This document shows positions 32,316 to 39,308 of a stretch of DNA of 39,308 nucleotides, piece after piece (position 1 is the first letter of the stretch; the number at the start of each line of letters is the position of its first letter). The notes under the pieces were generated by a model. That model saw nothing but the letters and a program-made list of their open reading frames with translations. It did not search any database and was not told the DNA's origin. This DNA comes from Saprospiraceae bacterium UBA7687 (lineage in GTDB: Bacteria; Bacteroidota; Bacteroidia; Chitinophagales; Saprospiraceae): positions 1 to 39,308 of the forward strand of contig DLGT01000086.1 of assembly GCA_002482845.1 (NCBI GenBank). Direction: 5' to 3'. Position numbers and translations under genes: made by a program.

Positions 32316-33632
32316 TTACTCGTCCACTCTTTCTATCTGAGCTCCAAGTGCATTCAGACGACCATCAATATTCTGATATCCCCTATCTATTTGATTGATA
32401 TTGAAGATCATACTTTCGCTTTTGGCAGATAGCGCAGCGATCAATAATGATACTCCAGCTCTAATGTCTGGCGAGCTCATATGAATACCTCTAAGTTGGG
32501 ACTTGCGCTCCATACCTATTACAGTGGCACGGTGTGGATCACAAAGTATGATTTGAGCGCCCATATCTATGAGTTTGTCTACAAAAAACAAACGACTTTC
32601 AAACATTTTTTGATGAATAAGGATGCTACCTCTAGCTTGTGTAGCTACCACTAAGATAATACTCAACAAGTCCGGCGTAAATCCTGGCCATGGACTATCG
32701 TAAATAGTCATAATAGATCCATCTATGAAGCTTTGAATTTCATATACATCTTGTGCTGGAATGTATAGGTCGTCTCCTTGTTCGTCTATCTGAATACCTA
32801 GTTTTTCGAATGTATTTGGGATGATTCCTAAGTTTGGTACAGACACATTTTTTATAGTCAAACTAGATTGTGTCATTGCAGCCATCCCTATGAAACTTCC
32901 TATCTCAATCATATCAGGAAGAATAGTATGCTCTGTGCCACCCAAACTTTCTACACCATGAATAGTTAGTAAATTAGATCCAACACCTGATATTCGAGCG
33001 CCCATATTATTGAGCATTTTGGAAAGTTGCTGGAGGTAAGGCTCACAAGCTGCATTGTATATTTGGGTGATGCCTTCAGCAAGCACAGCTGCCATTAGAA
33101 CATTTGCTGTACCTGTGACTGATATTTCATCCATCAAAATATAACTACCTTTAAGCTTTTCAGCTCCAATGTAAAACTGGTCACCATGCTCGTCATAATT
33201 AAAATTGGCACCTAATTTTTCAAAACCCAAAAAGTGTGTATCGAGTCTTCTACGTCCTATCTTGTCACCACCTGGCTTTGGTAAATATGCTTTTTTATAT
33301 CTAGCCAAAAGCGGACCGAGCAGCATGACAGATCCTCTTATTTTTTTTGCATTTTCTTGGTATTCAGTCGAAGAAAGTTTATCTGTATCAATGTCGTCTG
33401 CTTGAAAAGTAAAGTCGTTTGTATTTATTTTTTCTATTTTCACTCCGAGACCTTTGAGCAGTTCTATTTGCTTTCTGATGTCAAGGATATCTGGTATATT
33501 TTTAATTGTGACTTTTTTGTCTGTCAGTAGTACAGCACTTATGATTTGGAGGGCTTCATTTTTTGCACCTTGTGGCTGTATCTCACCGGATAACTTTGCG
33601 TTTCCTTGTACTCTGAATGCTTGGTTTGACAT
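32316..33632 (-). CDS. murA: UDP-N-acetylglucosamine 1-carboxyvinyltransferase, Asp-type
   Basis: First committed enzyme of peptidoglycan synthesis, 438 residues, which transfers enolpyruvate from PEP to UDP-GlcNAc. The catalytic loop reads LPKPGGDKIGRRRLDTH, where Asp123 occupies the position of the fosfomycin-reactive Cys115 of E. coli MurA (GGCTIGARPVDLH). Asp at this site keeps activity and gives fosfomycin resistance in other bacteria such as Mycobacterium. Other motifs: GAKNEALQIISAVLL at the start and DIRAGVSLLIAALSA near the end. The promoter region carries a TTTGAC-GG-GTCAAA palindrome and a -7 box (33652-33669). Confidence 0.95.
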   Translation of the reverse strand: MSNQAFRVQGNAKLSGEIQPQGAKNEALQIISAVLLTDKKVTIKNIPDILDIRKQIELLKGLGVKIEKINTNDFTFQADDIDTDKLSSTEYQENAKKIRGSVMLLGPLLARYKKAYLPKPGGDKIGRRRLDTHFLGFEKLGANFNYDEHGDQFYIGAEKLKGSYILMDEISVTGTANVLMAAVLAEGITQIYNAACEPYLQQLSKMLNNMGARISGVGSNLLTIHGVESLGGTEHTILPDMIEIGSFIGMAAMTQSSLTIKNVSVPNLGIIPNTFEKLGIQIDEQGDDLYIPAQDVYEIQSFIDGSIMTIYDSPWPGFTPDLLSIILVVATQARGSILIHQKMFESRLFFVDKLIDMGAQIILCDPHRATVIGMERKSQLRGIHMSSPDIRAGVSLLIAALSAKSESMIFNINQIDRGYQNIDGRLNALGAQIERVDE

Positions 33633-33651
33633 AAATCTGATTTTTTGTTTG

Positions 33652-33669
33652 TTTGACGGGTCAAATATA
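33652..33669 (-). promoter_or_regulatory. -7 box and palindrome at the murA start site
   Basis: TATATTTG (33662-33669, minus strand) matches TAnnTTTG. The palindrome TTTGAC-GG-GTCAAA (33652-33665) overlaps it and the expected transcription start. No clear -33 TTG is seen. The palindrome may be an operator, but at 6 bp per arm chance is possible. Confidence 0.4.
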
Positions 33670-33771
33670 TTACAATAAAATATAATGTTTTGAAAATAGA
33701 GAATATTTCTATGTTTTTATCTTTTAATTACTTCTGCAAAAGTGTATTTAATGATATTAAAACTTAGTTAT

Positions 33772-34725
33772 TTAGACATCACTATGCCTTTCCCAATAGT
33801 TTTGGTCTTCCACTTCTTCGCACAGATTTAAATAGTTTTGATATCTTAGTTCACTAATGTAACCTTGTACCACTGCGTTTTTAATAGCACATTTTGGTTC
33901 ATTTCTATGGGTGCAATTAGCAAACTTGCATTGATCTGATAGTGCAAAAAATTCTTTGAAGTTGTGCGAAATATCTTTTACTTCTAAGTGGGAGAAAGCA
34001 AGTGTCTTAATACCTGGCGTATCAATGATGGCACCACCAAATGATAACTGAAACATCTCTGCAAATGTGGTCGTATGTTGGCCTTTACCTGAAAAATCTG
34101 ATATTTCTTCAGTCCTAAGATTGAGATTTGGCTCTATGGCATTGACTAAAGTTGATTTTCCTACGCCGGATTGTCCACTTATTAGTGTTGTTTTATCAGT
34201 CAACAATGAACGTATTTCATCTATCCCTGTGCGATTAACAGAAGAAGTAAGCATTACTTTGTAGCCAATTTTGGTATATACTTCATGAAGATGATGGTAC
34301 ATGTCCATATCTTCTTGATTGTTAATGTCCGATTTATTGAATACAATGATAGCTGGGATGGAGTATGGTTCTGTCATGATCAAAAACCTATCAATAAACC
34401 CAATTTTCAAATTTGGTTCTTTAATCGTGACTATGATCATCACTTGATCAACATTACTTGCCAAAAAGTGCAATTGATGTTTTTTGCGTGGTGATTGTCT
34501 TACGACATAGTTTTTACGTGGTGATATTGCTCTTATGATTGCTCTAAAAGCATCAGCATCTTCTTTTTCTAATTCTATAGTGACTTCATCTCCTACTGCA
34601 ATTGGATTGGTAAGTTTGAGGTCATCAAGCTTTATTTTGCCCGCAATTCTACATTTATAATTTATGCCATTTTCGGCATTTACACTGTACCAACTACCAG
34701 TAGATTTTACTACGATACCTTTCAT
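33772..34725 (-). CDS. rsgA: Ribosome small-subunit GTPase A
   Basis: Circularly permuted GTPase of 317 residues that helps late maturation of the 30S subunit. An N-terminal OB domain (about 1-75) is followed by the permuted G motifs: VFNKSD (G4), LTSSVNRTG (G5 region), the P-loop ISGQSGVGKSTLVNA (G1), and IDTPGIK (G3). The zinc-binding C-terminal domain has CKFANCTHRNEPKCAIKNAV. Its ATG overlaps the stop of the GGGP synthase gene as ATGA (34722-34725), so the two are translationally coupled. Confidence 0.95.
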   Translation of the reverse strand: MKGIVVKSTGSWYSVNAENGINYKCRIAGKIKLDDLKLTNPIAVGDEVTIELEKEDADAFRAIIRAISPRKNYVVRQSPRKKHQLHFLASNVDQVMIIVTIKEPNLKIGFIDRFLIMTEPYSIPAIIVFNKSDINNQEDMDMYHHLHEVYTKIGYKVMLTSSVNRTGIDEIRSLLTDKTTLISGQSGVGKSTLVNAIEPNLNLRTEEISDFSGKGQHTTTFAEMFQLSFGGAIIDTPGIKTLAFSHLEVKDISHNFKEFFALSDQCKFANCTHRNEPKCAIKNAVVQGYISELRYQNYLNLCEEVEDQNYWERHSDV

Positions 34726-35498
34726 TGGAATTGTGTGGATTTTCTAGATGATGACTGTTCGTGAATAGCTTTTGATAGATCAATGATTAGTTGTGGATCT
34801 TTTTCTATTGCATTGCCTACCACAATCACATCTGCCCCTGCTTTGGAGTTTGCAGCAGCTTTCTCAGGCGTGGATATACCTCCACCTACGATGAGTGGAA
34901 TATTGATGGCGCTACTTACGGTATTAATCATGGACTCAGATATCGGATTTTTGGCTCCGCTTCCCGCATCCATGTATATTTGTTTTAGTCCTAGTAACTC
35001 TCCAGCCATTGCTGTGCAAAGTGCAATGTCGTCTTTATTTGCAGGTATAGGACTTGTATTACTCATATATTGTACACTTGTCATGATGCCACCATCTATG
35101 AGCATGTATCCAGTAGATATAATCTCAAGTGGACTCATTTTCAGGAAAGGGGCTGTAATCACGTGTTTTCCAATTAATAAATCAGCATTCCTTCCCGAGA
35201 TTAGTGAAAGAAATAACAAACCATCTGCTTTATAACTTAATTGAAAGGAATTACCTGGGAAAAGTATCATAGGAATATGACACATTTCCTTCATCGATTT
35301 AAGTACATAATCCAACATATCATTGACAACCAAACTTCCACCAATAAAAAAATAGTCTACACCTGCCTCTACAGATAGTTCCAATACTTTTTGGATTTTA
35401 CCTAAACGTACTTTATCGGGATCAATTAGGACAACAAATTTTTTTTCGCCATTATTTTTGGCATCTAGAAATTGTTGGTATATCGTATTTGTTATCAT
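34722..35498 (-). CDS. Geranylgeranylglyceryl phosphate synthase family protein
   Basis: TIM-barrel prenyltransferase of 258 residues. The archaeal enzyme joins geranylgeranyl diphosphate to glycerol 1-phosphate to make ether lipids; a related group is known in Bacteroidota. Visible motifs are VVLIDPDK near the N-terminus, DYFFIGGSLV, PMILFPGNSFQLSYKADGLLFLSLISGRN, IYMDAGSGAKNPI and the phosphate-binding IPLIVGGGISTPEKAAANSKAGADVIVVGNA. Family membership is clear. The bacterial product and its role are less certain, and an sn-glycerol-1-phosphate source is not seen nearby. The gene overlaps rsgA by 4 bases. Confidence 0.9.
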   Translation of the reverse strand: MITNTIYQQFLDAKNNGEKKFVVLIDPDKVRLGKIQKVLELSVEAGVDYFFIGGSLVVNDMLDYVLKSMKEMCHIPMILFPGNSFQLSYKADGLLFLSLISGRNADLLIGKHVITAPFLKMSPLEIISTGYMLIDGGIMTSVQYMSNTSPIPANKDDIALCTAMAGELLGLKQIYMDAGSGAKNPISESMINTVSSAINIPLIVGGGISTPEKAAANSKAGADVIVVGNAIEKDPQLIIDLSKAIHEQSSSRKSTQFQ

Positions 35499-35573
35499 AT
35501 ACTTGGCGGTAAACGATGTAAAGGTATGGATAAATCATGTAAAGTGTACTTATACCTATTAAGTATTTAGTCT

Positions 35574-36557
35574 TTATTGCTTCTTAGCTGGAGTTGTGAT
35601 TATAAAACAATCTTCACAATCACCTGGCTTGAAATCAATGTGACCTTGTTTTTTTAAGTCCAGTAGTATTTCTTGATATGTCTTGTTGATATCAATTTTT
35701 ACATTAGTATTTTTATCAAATTTAGTCCCTCTTTCTACTTTTATTTTTTTCTTATGAAACTTAAGTAAAAAGCCTTTAATTACATTATCAAGTTTGAATG
35801 TGGAACCTTTTACTTCAGGTGTAGAAGTTTTTTCCTTTTGTGATTTGGTTTTTGAAGTACCTTTTTGAAGTGGTTCTAAATTAGTATTTTTGGACTCTTC
35901 TACTACGGTTTTTATGGTATCTTGAGGTAAAAAAAAATTGCCAAATTTAAATAACAATGTTTCTCCTTTCTCTAGAATCCGTTTGTTGTTTCTGTTGAGT
36001 ACTTGTGATACAGCTATTTTGCCAGATATATTTTGGATGATGGTCATGCCATCTTTTTTATTAATGGTAAACTCTGTTCCTAATACTTCTACCAATACAT
36101 CACCATAAAATACCCTGAAAGGCAATTTGTCATTTTTTTTGACACTAAAAGTAGCAGATCCTGCAAGGATAATTTTTCTGTCGATTACATCATCTAAATG
36201 CAGTGGATATTCAAGCTTAGAATTTTGACTCAGTTCAATTTTAGAACCGTCAATCATATTTATTTTTTCTATATTGTTTGTAGTAATGACGGTAGTTCTG
36301 TATGGGTCATTGTTTTTAAACATAAACAAAAATCCTAGTATCAATATAAATGAAGCTGCTATGGTAATAACGTAAATAATTGGTTTCCTAAAAATTACTG
36401 ACAATGGAGATTTTTTAACATTAGTACTCTTATCTTGTATAAGTGGTTGAGATTCACCAACTTTTTCTAAGAATAAATTCCATTCAGAATCCACATCGAA
36501 GACTTTGAAATCTTCAATTTCTTTATTTTGTTTCAATATGGAATCTAATTTTTTCAA
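35574..36557 (-). CDS. FecR-family anti-sigma factor
   Basis: Inner-membrane regulator of 327 residues that binds and controls the sigma factor encoded just upstream. An N-terminal cytoplasmic part (1-57, with DVDSEWNLFLEKV) is followed by one membrane helix (about 58-80), the periplasmic FecR domain (about 85-200: INMIDGSKIELSQNSKLEYP, GSATFSVKK, VEVLGTEFTI) and a C-terminal DUF4974-like domain (about 250-327, ending with two Cys in PGDCEDCFII). A Lys/Ser/Thr-rich linker lies at about 222-250. No SusC/SusD pair or other target is adjacent. The nearest TonB receptor in this window is 10 kb away, so the partner transporter is not identified. Confidence 0.88.
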   Translation of the reverse strand: MKKLDSILKQNKEIEDFKVFDVDSEWNLFLEKVGESQPLIQDKSTNVKKSPLSVIFRKPIIYVITIAASFILILGFLFMFKNNDPYRTTVITTNNIEKINMIDGSKIELSQNSKLEYPLHLDDVIDRKIILAGSATFSVKKNDKLPFRVFYGDVLVEVLGTEFTINKKDGMTIIQNISGKIAVSQVLNRNNKRILEKGETLLFKFGNFFLPQDTIKTVVEESKNTNLEPLQKGTSKTKSQKEKTSTPEVKGSTFKLDNVIKGFLLKFHKKKIKVERGTKFDKNTNVKIDINKTYQEILLDLKKQGHIDFKPGDCEDCFIITTPAKKQ

Positions 36558-36634
36558 TTATTATTTTGTTATTATTATTTGTTTATTATTTTTAATTTGT
36601 TTTAAAGACGCATTATAAAATTTATGTCACAATA

Positions 36635-37159
36635 TTAATCAAAAAAATCTGGATGATTTCTTAATTCTTTTTTTAAGTGTATCAAAATTTTGCTTATATT
36701 ATCTTCTACGCTTCTCTTAGAAATGCGCAGATAATCTGCTATTTCTTCGTATGTAAGGCCTTCAAATTTATTCAATATAAAGATCTCTCGGGATTTTTCT
36801 TTTTTGTCCTTCAGGCAATTTTCTACTGCTTGACGGACTATATATGGATCTAATTGTTTGCCATTGTCATCTAAGATATTTAAATCGTTGGTATCTAAAT
36901 CAGTATTGCTCAGATGATTTTTATTCTTTCGGATATAATCAATCATTGAGTTTTTGGTTACTTGAAATAAATAACTTTTTGGTGATGAATGTACTTCTAT
37001 TTTATCTTTATTTTCCCAAATTTTGACAAAAGTAAATTGGACAACTTCTTTACTATTTTCAAAATTATTGATATATTTATTCACGAAATTGACCAAAGGG
37101 TTGTAGTATTCCCTATAAGTTGTTTCAAAATCTTTTATATTCTCAAAAGGTTTGGTCAA
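36635..37159 (-). CDS. FecI-type ECF sigma factor
   Basis: Sigma-70 family factor of 174 residues. Region 2: YREYYNPLVNFVNKYINN and SKEVVQFTFVKIWENKDKI, then SPKSYLFQVTKNSMIDYIRKNK. Region 4: SREIFILNKFEGLTYEEIADYL and ISKRSVEDNISKILIHLKKEL. The FecR gene follows 77 bases downstream, the normal pairing for surface-signalling systems. It is clearly distinct from the twin sigma factors at 16449 and 17177. A TATATTTG -7 box on this strand at 37202-37209 gives a leader of about 35 bases, with no good -33 element. Confidence 0.93.
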   Translation of the reverse strand: MTKPFENIKDFETTYREYYNPLVNFVNKYINNFENSKEVVQFTFVKIWENKDKIEVHSSPKSYLFQVTKNSMIDYIRKNKNHLSNTDLDTNDLNILDDNGKQLDPYIVRQAVENCLKDKKEKSREIFILNKFEGLTYEEIADYLRISKRSVEDNISKILIHLKKELRNHPDFFD

Positions 37160-37306
37160 TGTCCCTGAATCGTTTTATCTCGTGATGATTAAAAAATCGC
37201 ACAAATATATTAAAAATGTCTGGATTTTGGTTTTATGCATTATTTAAGATTTTATTTTGACGATTATTACATTAAAAAGTAACATAGGAACTTATTTTAT
37301 TAGTTT

Positions 37307-37346
37307 AAAAAAAGACCACACTCCGTAATTAAACAGAGCATGGCCT
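37307..37346 (-). terminator. Intrinsic terminator of the fasciclin-repeat gene
   Basis: On the minus strand a 13-bp stem (37334-37346 with 37313-37325), fully paired with four G-U pairs, and an 8-base loop are followed by a T7 run (37307-37313). It begins 21 bases after the stop codon at 37368 and separates the gene from the sigma factor downstream. Confidence 0.85.
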
Positions 37347-37367
37347 CAAAACTGAACTTACTTCCTC

Positions 37368-39308
37368 TTATTGTTTAACAAACTTGCTTACAGAAAATCC
37401 GTCTTTTGTTCTTACTTTTACAAAGTAAATGCCACTTGGCAATAAACTGATTTCTACTTGCTCTTCTAAAGAAACATTTGTTTGTGATACGAATGCTCTT
37501 CCTTGAATGTCAACAATTTCTAATAATTCTGCAAATGAATTTGAATTAGATATATTGATTTTTAATCTATCTACTGCAGGATTAGGTATGATTTCTAATC
37601 CTATATTATTGTCTATATCACTAGTTGAGCTCGGTGGTGGCAACAAAACTGCATCAATCACGTGAACTACGCCATTGTCGGCCAAAACATCTGCTACTGT
37701 TACTTTTGCATTATTTATGAAAACACCATTTGCGTTTATAGTAACAGTTACGTCTGCGCCATTAAGCGTAGCAATTTTTTGTCCATCTGCTAGATCTGTA
37801 GACAAAGTCTGACCTCCTACTGCATGGTATGTCAAAATCGCTGTTAGTGCTGGGATATCATTAAGAAGTGCTTCTACCGTACCTGGTTGCAATGCTGCAA
37901 AAGCATCGTCTGTCGGTGCAAAGACCGTAAGTGGTCCATCTCCCGATAGAGCTCCATCTAAACCTGCTGCAAGAACAGCTGCTTCAAGCGTATTGTGGTC
38001 TGGAGAGTTTACTATTATATCTAAAATCGTATTCGGATCTGCTGGAGGTAAAAGCACTGCATCAATGACATGAACTACACCGTTATCTGTTAAAATATCT
38101 GCAATAATTACCTTAGCATTATTTATAAATACTCCTTCCGCATTTATCGTTACTTTAACATTTTCACCTAGTAAAGTGTTTATTAACTGACCATCATTAA
38201 GGTCTGATGATAATGCTAATTCACCTACCAAGTGATAGGTTAATACATCTTCTAATAATCCATCGTCATCTAAGAGTTGACTGATCACATCAGAACCCAA
38301 AGCATTGATAGCTTGGTCAGTAGGAGCAAACAACGTAAATGGACCATATCCTTCTAGTGGTTCTGCAAATTCTGATAGATCTAGTAAGGATTCTAGTACT
38401 GTATGTACTTGGGAATTTCTTACAACATCTACGATTGTTGAGTCTGGTGCTAGTAATACAGCATCTATAACGTGTACTATTCCATTATCAGCAGCAATGT
38501 CCACTACTGTAATTTTTGCATTATTAATAAATACCCCATCTTCATTTACTCTAAAAGTTACGGTTTTATTATTTAGCATTAAACCATAAGCAAACTCATC
38601 TACCAAGTCTATAATTTCTTCAGATGGAATCAGTCCTTCTGCTACATGATACAACAATACTTGTGTAAGTGCACCTTGTGGATCAGCTAATAAAGCTTCT
38701 ACTGTACCTGCTGGAAGTGCTGCAAAAGCTGCATCTGTTGGTGCAAAAACAGTGAAAGGGCCTGCACCATTCAAAGTATTTACAAGACCTGCCGCACCTA
38801 CAGCTGCTTCCAAAGTGTTGTGATCTGCGGAACCTACGATAACATCAACTACAGTGTTTGTTGGTAAAAGTACAGCATTTATTACGTGCACTACACCATT
38901 ATCAGTTTCAATATCAGCTACGGTTACTTGTGCATCGTCAATAAATACACCGTCATTATTAATGGTAACTTTTACAGTTTTTCCATTATTTAAAGTTACG
39001 ATTGATTGACCATTAGTAAGAGATGAAGATAGTGCATTTGCTCCGACTACGTGGTTTAATAAAATGTTGGTCAATGCGCCTTGTGGATCTTGAAGAAGTG
39101 TCTCTACCGTACCATTTGGCAAGGCTGCGAAAGCTGCATCCGTTGGTGCAAAAACAGTGAAAGGTCCTGCTCCGTTTAAAGTATTTACTAAACCAGCGGC
39201 GCCTACAGCTGCTTCTAAAGTGTTGTGGTCTGTGGAACCTACGATAACATCAACTACAGTGTTTGGTGGTAAAAGTACGGCATCTATTACGTGCACTACA
39301 CCATTATC
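37368..39308 (-). CDS. Fasciclin-repeat surface protein with T9SS sorting domain (5' end missing)
   Basis: The frame is open to the window edge (…DNGVVHVIDAVLLPP), so the start and at least one more fasciclin domain lie outside. Counting the Val of VHVIDAV at 39296 as residue 1, four complete FAS1 domains cover about 12-144, 147-283, 286-417 and 422-553. Each has the H1 motif (GPFTVFAPTDAAFAAL or variant) and ends in NGVVHVIDAVLLPP. The first halves of domains 1 and 2 are identical at 61 of 65 residues. The end (about 560-642, GLEIIPNPAVDRLKI … VSKFVKQ) is a type A T9SS sorting domain. Fasciclin domains mediate adhesion, so this is a likely surface adhesin or matrix protein. An intrinsic terminator follows. 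Confidence 0.92.
   Translation of the reverse strand, partial: DNGVVHVIDAVLLPPNTVVDVIVGSTDHNTLEAAVGAAGLVNTLNGAGPFTVFAPTDAAFAALPNGTVETLLQDPQGALTNILLNHVVGANALSSSLTNGQSIVTLNNGKTVKVTINNDGVFIDDAQVTVADIETDNGVVHVINAVLLPTNTVVDVIVGSADHNTLEAAVGAAGLVNTLNGAGPFTVFAPTDAAFAALPAGTVEALLADPQGALTQVLLYHVAEGLIPSEEIIDLVDEFAYGLMLNNKTVTFRVNEDGVFINNAKITVVDIAADNGIVHVIDAVLLAPDSTIVDVVRNSQVHTVLESLLDLSEFAEPLEGYGPFTLFAPTDQAINALGSDVISQLLDDDGLLEDVLTYHLVGELALSSDLNDGQLINTLLGENVKVTINAEGVFINNAKVIIADILTDNGVVHVIDAVLLPPADPNTILDIIVNSPDHNTLEAAVLAAGLDGALSGDGPLTVFAPTDDAFAALQPGTVEALLNDIPALTAILTYHAVGGQTLSTDLADGQKIATLNGADVTVTINANGVFINNAKVTVADVLADNGVVHVIDAVLLPPPSSTSDIDNNIGLEIIPNPAVDRLKINISNSNSFAELLEIVDIQGRAFVSQTNVSLEEQVEISLLPSGIYFVKVRTKDGFSVSKFVKQ

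Noticed and set aside
35547..35565. TACTTA/TAAGTA inverted repeat after the FecR gene as a terminator
   Set aside because: The stem is only 6 AT-rich pairs and has no following T-run.
38305..38589. Plus-strand frame inside the fasciclin gene
   Set aside because: It is an antisense shadow produced by the repetitive coding sequence.
37638..39308. CRISPR-like or satellite repeat reading of the 3' end of the window
   Set aside because: The periodicity (about 400 bases) is explained by FAS1 protein domains; there are no short identical repeats with unique spacers.

Overview
The window reads as chromosomal DNA from an aerobic, probably marine member of the Bacteroidota, with a Saprospiria-like flavour, although the rank below phylum is inference. 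The evidence is the AT-rich sequence, the gliding genes gldD and gldE, three secreted proteins with C-terminal type IX secretion (T9SS) sorting domains, FecI/FecR and TonB-receptor modules, starts without Shine-Dalgarno sequences, and repeated promoters of the Bacteroidota form TTG-N19-21-TAnnTTTG. No rRNA or tRNA gene, CRISPR array, transposase or prophage was seen.

Layout. 1-2062 (+): a green-type proteorhodopsin followed by blh, which makes its retinal; the leader carries a perfect 14-bp inverted repeat and a hairpin separates the two genes. 2102-5380 (-): rfaE2, a YbhN-like membrane protein, panD and hutI. 5381-6544: an intergenic palindrome, a possible 30-residue cationic peptide and a lipoprotein esterase, bracketed by a 20-bp near-identical direct repeat. 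6542-12603: paaZ, a small lipoprotein, two secreted alpha/beta hydrolases and a small exported protein. 12686-16326 (-): the conserved mutY-ssb-gldE-gldD cluster. 16449-17713 (-): two tandem ECF sigma factors, about 78% identical by hand count, each with its own strong promoter and no anti-sigma factor. 17962-21709 (-): the glycerol operon glpK-glpD-glpF. 22024-25339 (+): a secreted HmuY-like protein and a TonB-dependent receptor, divergent from glpK across a large inverted repeat. 25437-29110 (-): rnr, an uncharacterised gene and nadC. 29316-30543 (+): rsmA and a YqeY-like gene. 30524-35498 (-): queG, marC, murA (with Asp in place of the fosfomycin-target Cys), rsgA and a GGGP synthase. 35574-37159 (-): a FecI-type sigma factor with its FecR anti-sigma factor. 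37368-39308 (-): the 3' part of a large fasciclin-repeat T9SS protein that runs off the window.

How it fits together. The cell appears to be a surface-active heterotroph that supplements energy with light (proteorhodopsin plus retinal synthesis), uses glycerol and aromatic or histidine breakdown products, exports hydrolases and adhesins through T9SS, and takes up a metallophore, possibly heme, through a HmuY/TonB-receptor pair. Most of the window is ordinary core genome. The less ordinary parts are the structured proteorhodopsin leader, the twin sigma factors, the palindrome between glpK and the HmuY-like gene, the small peptide ORF and the near-identical fasciclin repeats. I did not find a clearly new multi-gene system.
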